In this document: one piece after another, positions 24,513 to 33,235 of the stretch
Layout: the number at the start of each line of letters is the position of its first letter
Numbering within the stretch: the stretch's first letter is position 1
Assembly (NCBI GenBank): GCA_964436825.1
Contig: CAYTEO010000022.1
Location: forward strand, 1 to 40,737
Direction: 5' to 3'
Length of the DNA stretch: 40,737 nt
From: CAYTEO01 sp964436825
GTDB taxonomy: Bacteria; Krumholzibacteriota; Krumholzibacteriia; LZORAL124-64-63
Notes under the pieces: generated by a model
What the model was told of the DNA's origin: nothing
What the model saw: only the letters and a program-made list of their open reading frames with translations
Database searches by the model: none
Made by a program: the position numbers and the translations under genes

Positions 24513-26421
24513 GGCGGGCGACGACCCCCTCAAGCTCCGTCAGCGGTCCCGGCGGCACCGACAACCTGCGCCACCACCGCAGTTCCTCCTCCAGGTGAGT
24601 CAGTGCCGCTGGGACGTGCCGGGCGAACTCCGCCTTCCCCTTCACGCGCGACAGGTAGCCGTAGGCCCCCAGGGCCTGGGCCAGCCGCTGGACGGCGGCG
24701 GCGCAGGCCAGCGCGCCCAGCGCGTCTGCCGCCAGGTCGGGTCCCCCCACGGCGGCCAGGGCGCGGCGGTAGCGCTCCAGCAGCCTGGCCCGCTGCGCCG
24801 CGTCGGGGGCGTGGTAGGGGTCCCGCAGCAGGGACATCAGGTCGTAGCCCAGCGGTCCCAGGCGCAGCCCCTGCACGTCCACCAGCCGGGGGGTGCCCTC
24901 GACGAGGTGGATGTTGCGCGACTGGAAGTCGCGGTGCATCAGCACCCGCGGCTGGGTTGCGACTCGCGCCGAGACGGCGGCCAGCTCCGCCGCCACACCT
25001 TCCAGGGTGGCGGGATCGAGCCCGGCCGTCTCCTTCAGGAAGCGGCTCAGGAAGTAGTCGCGTTCCCAGGCCAGGTCCGCCTCGGCGAAGACGCGCCCGG
25101 CCGCGGGCGGGCAGTCGGCCACCGCGTCGGTGCCGCGGGTCTGCAGCGCCACCAGCAGATCCAGCACCCGTCCGTACAGCTCCTCCGTCCGGTCCGGCTC
25201 GCTGCGGCAGGCACGCTCCAGGGTGACGTCGCCCAGGTCCTCCAGCAGGACCAGGCCGCGGTCGCGATCGACCGCCAGGACGGCCGGACCGCCCAGACCG
25301 TGGCGGTGCAGGAAGTCGGCGCAGGCCACCAGGTCCTTGAACTCGGGATCGTCGGGCGCGGCGGCGTGGAGGATGGCCGACCGCCCCGACGCCGTGACGC
25401 GCCAGAAGGAGCGGTCCGACCCCTGGGCAGGAACCGGTTCGCTGCGGCGGGGCGCAGGCAGGCCGGCCGCGTCCAGCAGCGGGTCCAGGCCGTCGGGCAG
25501 GGGCGTGGCGCTCCAGCCGCGGCCCACCACGCGGCGCCGCCACCGCACTCCCGCCGGGACGATCCCGCCGGGCCAGACGACCACGTCCGCCAGCTCGGCC
25601 CCCTCTCCCACCACGGCCCCCGGACCGATCCAGTGCCAGCCGCGGAAGGTGACGTCGGGGGCGATGCAGGCGTCCGGCGCCACGCGGCCGGGTGCCTCGC
25701 CGCCGACCAGCAGCCGCTCGTGCAGGTCCAGGTAGGCGGCCACGGTCCCCAGGTCGTTCCAGGCCATGCCCGCGGGCGCCCAGCCGGCCACCCCCAGGGC
25801 CGGGTCGGCCGCCGCCCGCTGCAGGGCCGGCACCAGCGACGACGGGCCATCAGGCAGCAGGTCGAGGAAGCGACGCTCCAGGACGGCCACCCCGGCGTAG
25901 GTCAACAGCCGGTCGCCGTCGCGTGGCGGGGCTTCGGGGCGTCCGGCCACGGCGCGGACGGTGCCGTCGCGGCCAAGCAGGACGCTGTCGGTGGCGGGGT
26001 TGGGCACCAGCAGGAGGGTGGCCGCGGCGCCCGCCTCGGCGTGGCGGCGCAACAGCCCGTCCAGGGGGGCGTCGGTCCAGATGTCGCCGTTGTGCAGCAG
26101 GATCCGCCCGGGTTCCCCGAACAACGGCCGTGCACGGGCGATGCCGCCGCCGGTGCCCAGGATCTGCGGCTCGACGCTGGTCTCCACCCGCTCGAATCCC
26201 TCCAGGGCACCGACCGCCGCGACGATCCGGTCGGCAAGGTGGTGGGCGTTGACCACCAGGCGGCGCACGCCGGCGTCGCGCAGCTTGTCGGCGACGATCT
26301 CCAGCAGGGGCCGACCCAGGATCGGCACCAGCGGCTTGGGCAGATGATCGGTCAAGGGGCGCAGGCGCCGCCCGTGGCCGGCGGCCAGGACCATGGCGAC
26401 AGTCACGCGCGGCTCAGTCAT
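24496..26421 (-). CDS. nucleotidyltransferase-kinase fusion, candidate MurU-AmgK bifunctional enzyme
   Basis: 641 aa. Residues 1-240 are an NTP-transferase: VLAAGHGRRLRPLTDHLPKP signature, LHNGDIWTD, and WNDLGT. Residues about 255-320 carry a short hexapeptide-like stretch (PDACIAPDVTF, GPGAVVGEGAEL). Residues about 340-640 are an aminoglycoside phosphotransferase-like kinase with VLMHRDFQSRNIHL (Brenner motif, His496/Asp498) and LVDVQGLRLGPLGYDLMSLL, close to the AmgK pattern. AmgK phosphorylates MurNAc/GlcNAc at C1 and MurU makes UDP-MurNAc, a peptidoglycan-recycling shortcut. The muramidase-type gene just upstream, overlapping by 8 bases, supports this. The hexapeptide part is unusual for MurU, so another sugar-1-phosphate pathway remains possible. 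Confidence 0.72.
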   Translation of the reverse strand: MTEPRVTVAMVLAAGHGRRLRPLTDHLPKPLVPILGRPLLEIVADKLRDAGVRRLVVNAHHLADRIVAAVGALEGFERVETSVEPQILGTGGGIARARPLFGEPGRILLHNGDIWTDAPLDGLLRRHAEAGAAATLLLVPNPATDSVLLGRDGTVRAVAGRPEAPPRDGDRLLTYAGVAVLERRFLDLLPDGPSSLVPALQRAAADPALGVAGWAPAGMAWNDLGTVAAYLDLHERLLVGGEAPGRVAPDACIAPDVTFRGWHWIGPGAVVGEGAELADVVVWPGGIVPAGVRWRRRVVGRGWSATPLPDGLDPLLDAAGLPAPRRSEPVPAQGSDRSFWRVTASGRSAILHAAAPDDPEFKDLVACADFLHRHGLGGPAVLAVDRDRGLVLLEDLGDVTLERACRSEPDRTEELYGRVLDLLVALQTRGTDAVADCPPAAGRVFAEADLAWERDYFLSRFLKETAGLDPATLEGVAAELAAVSARVATQPRVLMHRDFQSRNIHLVEGTPRLVDVQGLRLGPLGYDLMSLLRDPYHAPDAAQRARLLERYRRALAAVGGPDLAADALGALACAAAVQRLAQALGAYGYLSRVKGKAEFARHVPAALTHLEEELRWWRRLSVPPGPLTELEGVVARLRRRW

Positions 26422-27589
26422 AGAGGCGGTACTCCCGCGTCCGCTCCAGCCAGGCGGGCAGCGCCGCCTCCCACGCCGCGACGATCTCCCGCGGGTCGGC
26501 CCCGGCGTCCACCGCCTCGCGCAGGTCCGGGCCACCGGCCAGGATGTCGATGGGCAGCTTCTCGGTCTCGTACTCGTAGGGCGGCTGGCGCCAGGTCCAG
26601 GCACCCGGGAACAGGTCGCGCGCGGCGCACAGCAGGGCCACCGCCGCCGGGACGGCCCGGAAGGCGCACGGGTCGGTGACGTGGAGCTGGACTCCGCCAC
26701 AGAGCGCGCCGGCGTGCTTCTGGAAGGTGGGCTGGAACCAGGCGGGCCGCCATGCCACGCCGGGCAGCTCCCATCCGGCCAGGCGGCGGGCCAACGCGTC
26801 GGGATCGATCCCCGGGGCGCCCAGCAGCTCGAACGGCCGGGTGGTGCCGCGCCCCTCGGACAGGGTGGTCCCCTCCAGCAGACACATCCCCGGGTAGACC
26901 AGGGCCGTCGTCGGGGTGGGCATGTTGGGCGAGGGCAGGACCCACGGCAGGCCGGTCGCCGCGAACAGGTCGCTGCGGCTCCAGCCGCGCAGCGGGACGA
27001 CGGTCAGCTCCACGTCGATCCCCACTTGCGCCACCAGCAACCGCGCCAGCTCGCCCAGGGTCAGCCCGTGGCGCATGGGCAGGGGCCAAAGGCCCACGAA
27101 GGAGCGGTAGGCGGGGTCGGGGAGGTTGCCCTCGACGACCGAGCCACCGACGGGGTTGGGGCGGTCCAGCACGACCACGGCCACCCCGGCCCCGGCGCAC
27201 GCCTCCAGGCAGAGCAGCAGCGTCCAGACGAAGGTGTAGTAGCGGGCGCCCACGTCCTGCAGGTCCACGACCAGGGTATCGATCCCCGCCAGCATCTCGG
27301 GTGTGGGCTTGCGGTGCTCGCCGTAGAGGGAGTGGACCGGCAGGCCGGTGGCGGGGTCGGTGAACCCCTCCCACTCCACCATGTTGTCCTGGGTCTCGCC
27401 GCGGATCCCGTGCTGGGGGCCGAACAGGGCGCGCAGGTCCACTTCTGGCATCCCGTGCAGCAGGCCGGCGGCGTGGGCCAGGTCTGCGGCCACCGAAGCG
27501 GGGTGGCAGAGCAGGCCGACGCGGCGGCCGCGTAGCAGGCGTCCGCTCTCGGCGCGCAGGATGTCCAGGCCGGTGGCGACAGGGGGCAT
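26414..27589 (-). CDS. DUF1343 exo-beta-N-acetylmuramidase, NamZ type
   Basis: 391 aa, the usual size. Family motifs run in order: RRVGLLCHPASV, LFGPQHGIRGE, VHSLYGEHRKPTPEML, TLVVDLQDVGARYYTF, VVLDRPNPVGG, PSPNMPTPTTALVYPG and EGTTLSEGRGTTRPFE. NamZ of Bacillus subtilis (YbbC) releases MurNAc from the non-reducing ends of peptidoglycan fragments. No signal peptide is apparent, so this copy seems cytoplasmic and would act on imported muropeptides. The ribosome site is AAGGAG. The gene overlaps the start of the kinase fusion, which could convert the released MurNAc to UDP-MurNAc. Confidence 0.85.
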   Translation of the reverse strand: MPPVATGLDILRAESGRLLRGRRVGLLCHPASVAADLAHAAGLLHGMPEVDLRALFGPQHGIRGETQDNMVEWEGFTDPATGLPVHSLYGEHRKPTPEMLAGIDTLVVDLQDVGARYYTFVWTLLLCLEACAGAGVAVVVLDRPNPVGGSVVEGNLPDPAYRSFVGLWPLPMRHGLTLGELARLLVAQVGIDVELTVVPLRGWSRSDLFAATGLPWVLPSPNMPTPTTALVYPGMCLLEGTTLSEGRGTTRPFELLGAPGIDPDALARRLAGWELPGVAWRPAWFQPTFQKHAGALCGGVQLHVTDPCAFRAVPAAVALLCAARDLFPGAWTWRQPPYEYETEKLPIDILAGGPDLREAVDAGADPREIVAAWEAALPAWLERTREYRLYD

Positions 27590-27715
27590 GGTGGCTCCTT
27601 TCCCGGGTCCAGCCGAGGGGCCGATCCCGCCGGCAGTCTAGACAGGAAGCACCCTCTGGTCTACCGTATCCCTTCCGAACGACCTCCCGCAGCGACTCCC
27701 GCCCCGAGGTGAACG

Positions 27716-29842
27716 ATGAGACGACTGGTGGTGATGCTGGCAATGACCGCACTGACGACGACCCTTGGCTGCGCCGGGCGCGCCCCCGAGCCGCCCCGCG
27801 CGGAGAAGCACGACCACGTCTTCGAGGAGTTCGGCCACCGCCGCGTGGACCCGTACTACTGGCTCCGCGAGCGCGACAATCCCGAGGTCATCGACTACCT
27901 GGAGCGGGAGAACGCCTACGCGGACGCCGTCACGGCACCGGTCGCATCGCTGCAGGAGAAGCTGTTCCAGGAGATCGTCGGCCGCATCAAGCAGGACGAC
28001 GACTCGGTCCCCTACTTCCTGGACGGCTACTGGTACTACGTGCGCTACGAGCAGGGGAAGGACTACGCCCTCTACTGCCGCAAGCGCGGCTCGCTGGACG
28101 CCCCCGAGGAGGTCATGCTCGACGGCAACGCCATGGCCGAGGGCCACGACTTCTTCGCCGTGCGCGGCCTGCAGGTCAGCAGCGGGAACGACCTGCTCGC
28201 CTTCGCCACCGACACCGTGGGCCGCCGCCGCTACACGATCCGCGTCAAGGACCTGACCACCGGCGAGCTGCTGCCGGACCGGATCACCGACACCGCCGGC
28301 AACCTGGTCTGGGCCGCCGACAACAGGACGCTGTTCTACACGCGCAAGGACACCACGACCCTGCGCCCGTACCGTGTCTACCGGCACGTCGTGGGCACCG
28401 ATCCCGCGCAGGACGAGCTGGTCTACCAGGAGGACGACGAGACCTTCGACGTCTACGTCTACCGCAGCAAGTCGCGCCGCTACCTGTTCATCGGCTGCGA
28501 CCAGACCCTGACCACCGAGATCCGCTACCTGGACGCCGCCACACCCGGGGGCGAGTTCCGCGTCTTCGCCCCCCGCGAGCGAGGCCACGACTACACCGTG
28601 GACCACGTGGGCGACACGTTCTACATCCGCACCAACTGGAAGGCGCGGAACTTCCGCCTGATGGCCTGCCCCGAGGGCCGCACCGCCCGCGAGTCGTGGA
28701 CCGAGGTGGTGCCCCACCGCGACGACGTGCTGCTGGAGGACTTCACCCTCTTCCGCGACTTCATCGCCCTGGAGGAGCGGTTCGACGGGCTGATGCGCCT
28801 GCGCGTGCTGCCGCGCGAGGGCGGCGAGCCCGGGGAGGTGGAGCCCTACACGCTGACCTTCGACGAGCCGACCTACCTGGTGGGCCTGGGCTACAACCCC
28901 GACCCGGACAGCGACACCCTGCGGTTCGTCTACACCTCGCTGACCACCCCGCGCACCGTCTACGACCAGGACATGCGGACCCGCGAGAGGATCCTGATGA
29001 AGCGGGACGAGGTGCTGGGCGACTTCGACCCCCACGACTACGTCTCCGAGCGCCTGTGGGCGACGGCCCGCGACGGCGTCAAGATCCCCATCTCCCTGGT
29101 CTACCGGAAGGACTTCCGCAGGGACGGCACCCGGCCGCTGCTGCTGTACGGCTACGGCTCCTACGGCTACAGCACCGAGCCCAGGTTCAGCTCGGCGCGC
29201 CTGAGCCTCCTGGACCGCGGCTTCTGCTATGCCATCGCCCACGTGCGCGGCGGCCAGGAGATGGGCCGCTGGTGGTACGAGGACGGCAAGCTGCTGAAGA
29301 AGAAGAACACCTTCACCGACTTCATCGACTGCGCGAGGTACCTGGTGGAGCAGCGCTACACCTCGCCGGAGCACCTCTACGCCCGCGGCGGCAGCGCCGG
29401 CGGCCTGTTGATGGGCGCGGTGGCCAACATGGCGCCCGAGCTGTTCCACGGCATCGTGGCCGACGTGCCGTTCGTGGACGTGGTCACCACCATGCTGGAC
29501 CCGTCCATCCCCCTGACCACCGTCGAGTACGACGAGTGGGGCGACCCGCGCGTGAAGAAGTACTACGAGTACATCCTCTCCTACTCGCCCTACGACAACG
29601 TCACCGCCCAGGCCTACCCCCACCTGCTGGTCACCACCGGCCTGCACGACTCCCAGGTCCAGTACTGGGAGCCGGCCAAGTGGGTGGCCAAGTTGCGCGA
29701 CCTGAAGACCGACGACCACCTGCTGCTGCTGAAGACGAACATGGCGGCGGGGCACGGGGGGATGTCGGGCCGGCTGCGGCGGCATCACGAGACGGCGTAC
29801 CGGTATGCGTTCCTGCTGATGCTGGAGGGGATCGAGCGGTAG
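27716..29842 (+). CDS. prolyl oligopeptidase family lipoprotein (S9A, oligopeptidase B-like)
   Basis: 708 aa. Signal peptide and lipobox (TTTLGC) give a lipid-anchored periplasmic or surface enzyme, unusual for oligopeptidase B, which is normally cytoplasmic. The propeller region (residues about 80-430) begins FGHRRVDPYYWLRERDNPEV, the family start. The hydrolase domain has RPLLLYGYGSYGYS and AHVRGGQEMGRWWYEDGK, nucleophile Ser560 in GGSAGG, Asp645 in GLHDSQV and His680 in AAGHGG: a complete catalytic triad. Cleaves short peptides after basic residues or proline. GAGGTGA precedes the start. Followed closely by the NTF2-like gene. Confidence 0.92.
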   Translation: MRRLVVMLAMTALTTTLGCAGRAPEPPRAEKHDHVFEEFGHRRVDPYYWLRERDNPEVIDYLERENAYADAVTAPVASLQEKLFQEIVGRIKQDDDSVPYFLDGYWYYVRYEQGKDYALYCRKRGSLDAPEEVMLDGNAMAEGHDFFAVRGLQVSSGNDLLAFATDTVGRRRYTIRVKDLTTGELLPDRITDTAGNLVWAADNRTLFYTRKDTTTLRPYRVYRHVVGTDPAQDELVYQEDDETFDVYVYRSKSRRYLFIGCDQTLTTEIRYLDAATPGGEFRVFAPRERGHDYTVDHVGDTFYIRTNWKARNFRLMACPEGRTARESWTEVVPHRDDVLLEDFTLFRDFIALEERFDGLMRLRVLPREGGEPGEVEPYTLTFDEPTYLVGLGYNPDPDSDTLRFVYTSLTTPRTVYDQDMRTRERILMKRDEVLGDFDPHDYVSERLWATARDGVKIPISLVYRKDFRRDGTRPLLLYGYGSYGYSTEPRFSSARLSLLDRGFCYAIAHVRGGQEMGRWWYEDGKLLKKKNTFTDFIDCARYLVEQRYTSPEHLYARGGSAGGLLMGAVANMAPELFHGIVADVPFVDVVTTMLDPSIPLTTVEYDEWGDPRVKKYYEYILSYSPYDNVTAQAYPHLLVTTGLHDSQVQYWEPAKWVAKLRDLKTDDHLLLLKTNMAAGHGGMSGRLRRHHETAYRYAFLLMLEGIER

Positions 29843-29856
29843 CAGGGGGGATCGTC

Positions 29857-30270
29857 GTGCACCAGCAGGGATCGTCGGACGTGGACGCCGTCCGCAGCGT
29901 GGTCCGGCGGATCAACGAGCTCTGGCTGGGCCGGCAGTACGACGCCATCGGCGAGCTGCTCGCGGAGCAGGTCGTGATCGCCCCGCCCGGGTCCGCGGAG
30001 CGGATCCGCGGCCGGGAGGCCTACGTCCGGTCCTACCGCGAGTACGACCAGGCGGCAACGACGCTCGAGTTCGTACCCGGCGATCCCCGGATCGACATCG
30101 TGGGGGACGTGGCCGTCGCGGTCTGTCCCTTCCGCATCGTGTACGAGATGAACGGGAAGACGTACCGGGAACGGGGACACGAGGTGCTGGTCCTGTCGCG
30201 ATCCGGTGGCGGGTGGCGCATCGCCTGGCGGACGATGCAGGCGGAGCCGGACGATCACGATGATGGCTAG
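29857..30270 (+). CDS. NTF2-like (SnoaL/DUF4440) protein
   Basis: About 137 aa from GTG 29857, preceded by GGGGGGA. The cone-shaped NTF2 fold is suggested by VVRRINELWLGRQYDAIGEL, then IRGREAYVRSYREY, VAVAVCPFRIVYEM and the final GGGWRIAWRTM. Such proteins bind or isomerise small molecules, or serve as polyketide-cyclase-like modules; no catalytic residue can be assigned. It starts 14 bases after the peptidase stop and may be its operon partner. Confidence 0.65.
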   Translation: MHQQGSSDVDAVRSVVRRINELWLGRQYDAIGELLAEQVVIAPPGSAERIRGREAYVRSYREYDQAATTLEFVPGDPRIDIVGDVAVAVCPFRIVYEMNGKTYRERGHEVLVLSRSGGGWRIAWRTMQAEPDDHDDG

Positions 30271-30486
30271 CGATGATCGTGCCCCACGAAGGCCGCCTGC
30301 GTCTACTCAGCGCAGTGAGATACTTTACTCGGTGCGTTGAGTCGATCTTTCACCCTCTCGCCTTCCGCCACTTACGTTCGTCACCCCACCGCTCATTCTT
30401 CCTTGTATCCGGTCCATGATCCTGTCTCGTCTATCGATACCGTGGTGATCAGATCAGCCAGGGTGATCAGCCCTTTCCCCCTGACA
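30271..30486. other. convergent intergenic region with short GATCAG repeats
   Basis: Lower-GC stretch between convergent genes. It contains GGTGATCAG twice (near 30443 and 30461) with a further ATCAG between, and short imperfect hairpins such as CTCAGCGCAGTGAG near 30305. No gene or convincing terminator with a U-tract was seen. Confidence 0.3.
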
Positions 30487-31377
30487 TCAAGAGCTGCCCC
30501 TGAAAAACCCCCAGATCACCCCCGTCCCCTCCAGCGCATCCGACGCCGGCCCGCTGACCTCCTCCGGCAGCAGGTTCACCCCGCCGGGCCAGACGTGGCC
30601 CAGGTCCTCCACCACCAGCGCCTCGCAGCGGCGGCCGTCCGCGCATCCCGACCACCGCCGCCGTACCACCCGCGGCCACGGCCGCTCCACCACCGGCTCG
30701 GCGGCGCACCCCAGCGCCCTGGCCCACATCCGCCAGACGGTCGCCAGCGGCGGCTGCACCCCGAAGGTGAACTCCCCCAGCCGGATCTCCCCGCCCTCCA
30801 GCGGGTTCAGGGGATCCAGCGCGCCGGTGATGTACAGCACCGACGGCAGCGGCCCCGACGGCGGCTCCCGCTGCCAGTCGCACCCCGCCACCGGAGCGAC
30901 GGCCGCCAGCCGGTCCCCCAGCTCGCGGGCCAGGTGGAAGACCAGCGACGCGCCGTTGGAGAAGCCGGTCGCATAGATGCGGCGCTCGTCGATCCGGTAG
31001 CGACGGGACAGCTCGTCCAGCAGCACGCGGACATAGCCCACGTCGTCGATCCCGGCACGGATGGCAAAGATGTTGCGGCGGCCCGAGCCGTCGTTCCAGG
31101 TCTGGGGGTTCTCGCGCAGCTTCGCCGGGCGGGCGGGGTCGGGGCGCATCCCCTCGGGGTAGGCCACCAGGAAACGTTCGCGGTCGGCCAGGTCGTTCCA
31201 GCCGGTGGCGGCCATGGCGTTGACGGCCCGGCCGCCCCCGCCGTGGAACATCAGCACCAGCGGCAGCGGGGCCCGGCCGCCCCAGCCGGACGGCCGGTGG
31301 ACCAGGCACGTGCGTTCGCCGTCGGCGGTGGTCACCGTCACGCGGTCGATCCCGGGCGGGGTCCGGCGGGTGTTCAC
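30487..31377 (-). CDS. LpqC/PHB-depolymerase-type alpha/beta-hydrolase esterase
   Basis: About 296 aa from GTG 31377. PLVLMFHGGGG is the oxyanion-hole region; GFSNGAS carries nucleophile Ser140; GALDPLNP and DLGHVWPGG carry the acid and His. The arrangement matches extracellular poly-3-hydroxybutyrate depolymerase/feruloyl esterase relatives (COG3509). No signal peptide is visible from this start, so it is probably cytoplasmic. Last gene of the overlapping five-gene unit; its start overlaps the repair-fusion stop by 4 bases (GTGA). Confidence 0.82.
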   Translation of the reverse strand: MNTRRTPPGIDRVTVTTADGERTCLVHRPSGWGGRAPLPLVLMFHGGGGRAVNAMAATGWNDLADRERFLVAYPEGMRPDPARPAKLRENPQTWNDGSGRRNIFAIRAGIDDVGYVRVLLDELSRRYRIDERRIYATGFSNGASLVFHLARELGDRLAAVAPVAGCDWQREPPSGPLPSVLYITGALDPLNPLEGGEIRLGEFTFGVQPPLATVWRMWARALGCAAEPVVERPWPRVVRRRWSGCADGRRCEALVVEDLGHVWPGGVNLLPEEVSGPASDALEGTGVIWGFFRGSS

Positions 31378-32531
31378 ACCCCACCCCCGTCCACCGTCCG
31401 CCACAGGTACCACGCCGCCAGGCTGCGGTACGGCGCCCACCGCTCGCCGATCTCCGCCATCTCCCGCGGCCCCGGCACCTGCGGCAGGCGCAGATGCAGC
31501 TGGACCGCCTTCTGCAGCCCCAGGTCGGCCACCGGCCAGACGTCCAGGCGGAACAGGTGGAAGATCAGGAGCATCTGGACGGTCCAGACCCCGATCCCCT
31601 TGATCCGCGTCAACACCTCGACGACCTGCTCGTCCGGCAGGTGCCACAGGGCGCGCAGGTCCACCTCCCCGTCCAGGACGTGCCGGGCCAGGTCGCGCAG
31701 GTAGGCGATCTTCTGGCGCGACAGCCCGCAGGCGCGCAGCCGCTCGTCCGGCAGCGCGAGCATGGTCGCGGGGTCGGGGAAGTCCGGCCCGGGGGTCAGG
31801 GCACGGACGCGGCCGGCGATGGTGGTGGCGGCCTTCATGGAGAGCTGCTGGTGGATGATCGACAGGACCAGCAGCCCGTACGGATCCTCCCGCGGCCCGA
31901 AGGCCGGCAGGTACGGTCCCACCTGGTCGATGATCCGTCCCAGCCGCCGGTCGGCCCGGCGCAGGTGGTCGTACCCCTTGCTGAGCCGCGGGTCCAGGAC
32001 CACCCCCTCGCGGAACAGCAGCCACGCCTTCTGGTCCGGTCCCCCGGGCGAGGAGAACGCCCCCAGCCCGCCGCCGGCCGGCAGCACGCGGTGGCACGGC
32101 ACCAGCAGCGGCACCGGATTGGTGGCCATGGCGCGGCCCACGGCCCGGGCCGCGCCCGCACGTCCGGCACGACGGGCCAGCTCGCCGTAGGTGACCGTCC
32201 GGCCCGGCGGCACGCGCCGCAGGGCGCGGTACACCTTGCGGTGGAAGGGTGGACAGGCGGTCAGGTCCAGCGGGACGTCGGTCAGCGGGTCGGGCCGGCC
32301 GGACAGGTGACGCCGCAGGCGGGCCACGAGGTCGCGCACGGCGGGCGGCAGGCGGCGGGCGGAGACCTCCGGCCGGTCGACCGGGCCGGTGTCGGGCAGG
32401 ACCGGCGCCACCTCGCCGGGCGCCGTCGGCAGCAGGACGCGGTCGATGCCGCGTCGCGTCCAGGCCAGGCCGCACGGTCCCAGCGGCGTGGCCACGACGC
32501 AGCGTCCGGGATCATCGGCAAAGCGGTTCAC
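31374..32531 (-). CDS. Ogt-AlkA fusion: alkyl-DNA transferase plus 3-methyladenine glycosylase
   Basis: 385 aa, two DNA-alkylation repair enzymes in one chain. Residues 1-180 form an O6-alkylguanine transferase: PPFHRKVYRALRRVPPG, YGELARRAG and PCHRVLPAGG with acceptor Cys146. Residues 185-385 form an AlkA-type HhH-GPD glycosylase: LVLSIIHQQLSMKAA, hairpin TRIKGIGVWTVQM (308-320), and catalytic Asp336 in PVADLGLQ. It joins direct reversal and base excision of methylation damage. There is no Ada regulatory zinc domain and no AraC helix-turn-helix. GTG 32531 has GGGAGGAGA upstream and overlaps the previous stop by 4 bases. Confidence 0.9.
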   Translation of the reverse strand: MNRFADDPGRCVVATPLGPCGLAWTRRGIDRVLLPTAPGEVAPVLPDTGPVDRPEVSARRLPPAVRDLVARLRRHLSGRPDPLTDVPLDLTACPPFHRKVYRALRRVPPGRTVTYGELARRAGRAGAARAVGRAMATNPVPLLVPCHRVLPAGGGLGAFSSPGGPDQKAWLLFREGVVLDPRLSKGYDHLRRADRRLGRIIDQVGPYLPAFGPREDPYGLLVLSIIHQQLSMKAATTIAGRVRALTPGPDFPDPATMLALPDERLRACGLSRQKIAYLRDLARHVLDGEVDLRALWHLPDEQVVEVLTRIKGIGVWTVQMLLIFHLFRLDVWPVADLGLQKAVQLHLRLPQVPGPREMAEIGERWAPYRSLAAWYLWRTVDGGGV

Positions 32532-33235
32532 GGTGTCTCCTCCCGCTGGGATCCGGAATCGTCAAGCTGCCGCGGCCACAGCCGCCGCGCCAGCAGCACG
32601 GCTGCCAGCAGCACGCCCCCCACGGCCACCTGCCGCGGGTCCCCCTTCAGTCCCCCGCTGCCGAACGCCGCGAAGGCCACCGCCTGGGGCAGCAGGCCCA
32701 GCACCGACGCCGCCACGAAGGGCCGCCACGGCACGCCGCTGATCCCGCAGACGGCGCTGGTCAGCATGGCGTTGGAGACCGGGAACAGCCGCGCGTAGAG
32801 GACCCACCAGAAGGCGTCGCGGCGCAGCCGGTCGCGCCAGCGGGCCAGCCGGCCGCCCAGCCGCCGCTCCACGGTCCCGCGCAGCAGCCGACCGCCCAGC
32901 AGGTACGCCTGCAGCGATCCCCAAAGGGCCGCCCCCAGCGCCAGCGCCGCCCCCTGGACCGCCCCGTAGAGCGCGCCGGCCAGCAGGGCAATCCACAGCC
33001 GCGGCAGCCCGAACCCGATCAGCGCGCCGCCGCCCGCGACCAGCAGCAGTCGCGACCCGGCGGCCCGCAGCTGCGTGGTGTCGTCACGCAGCAGGTCGCG
33101 CAGCCGCTGCGGGTCCAGCAGCCGCTCGCGCACCGCGTCGCTGCGCAGGAGCAGCGCCACCGCAAGGAACAGCAGCACCACCGCAGCCACCCGCCACGGG
33201 TCGCCCCCGCCGCGGGATCGGCGACCGCCGCTCAC
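32528..33235 (-). CDS. VTT-domain membrane protein (TVP38/TMEM64 family)
   Basis: About 235 aa from GTG 33235. Hydrophobic segments (VAAVVLLFLAVALLL; LIGFGLPRLWIALLAGALYG; ALALGAALWGSLQAYLLGG) and the conserved YARLFPVSNAMLTSAVCGIS then GLLPQAVAFAAFG place it in the VTT superfamily with DedA. DedA and other relatives move lipid carriers such as undecaprenyl phosphate across the inner membrane. Its position between a GT2 and downstream genes, overlapped at both ends by 4 bases, fits a role with polyprenyl-phosphate carriers, but that is inference. Confidence 0.82.
   Translation of the reverse strand: MSGGRRSRGGGDPWRVAAVVLLFLAVALLLRSDAVRERLLDPQRLRDLLRDDTTQLRAAGSRLLLVAGGGALIGFGLPRLWIALLAGALYGAVQGAALALGAALWGSLQAYLLGGRLLRGTVERRLGGRLARWRDRLRRDAFWWVLYARLFPVSNAMLTSAVCGISGVPWRPFVAASVLGLLPQAVAFAAFGSGGLKGDPRQVAVGGVLLAAVLLARRLWPRQLDDSGSQREETP

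Noticed and set aside
24496..26421. Mannose-1-phosphate guanylyltransferase as the first call for the fusion's N-domain
   Set aside because: The family motif allows it and the hexapeptide stretch hints at it, but the AmgK-like kinase half and the adjacent NamZ-type gene favour MurNAc salvage. Kept as an alternative in the gene entry.
27638..29788. A 716-codon minus-strand frame opposite the peptidase
   Set aside because: Shadow of the oligopeptidase, whose catalytic triad is complete on the plus strand.
30440..30475. GGTGATCAG short repeats as an attachment site or operator
   Set aside because: Only two copies, no mobile gene nearby, and the location is between convergent gene ends where control sites are unlikely.
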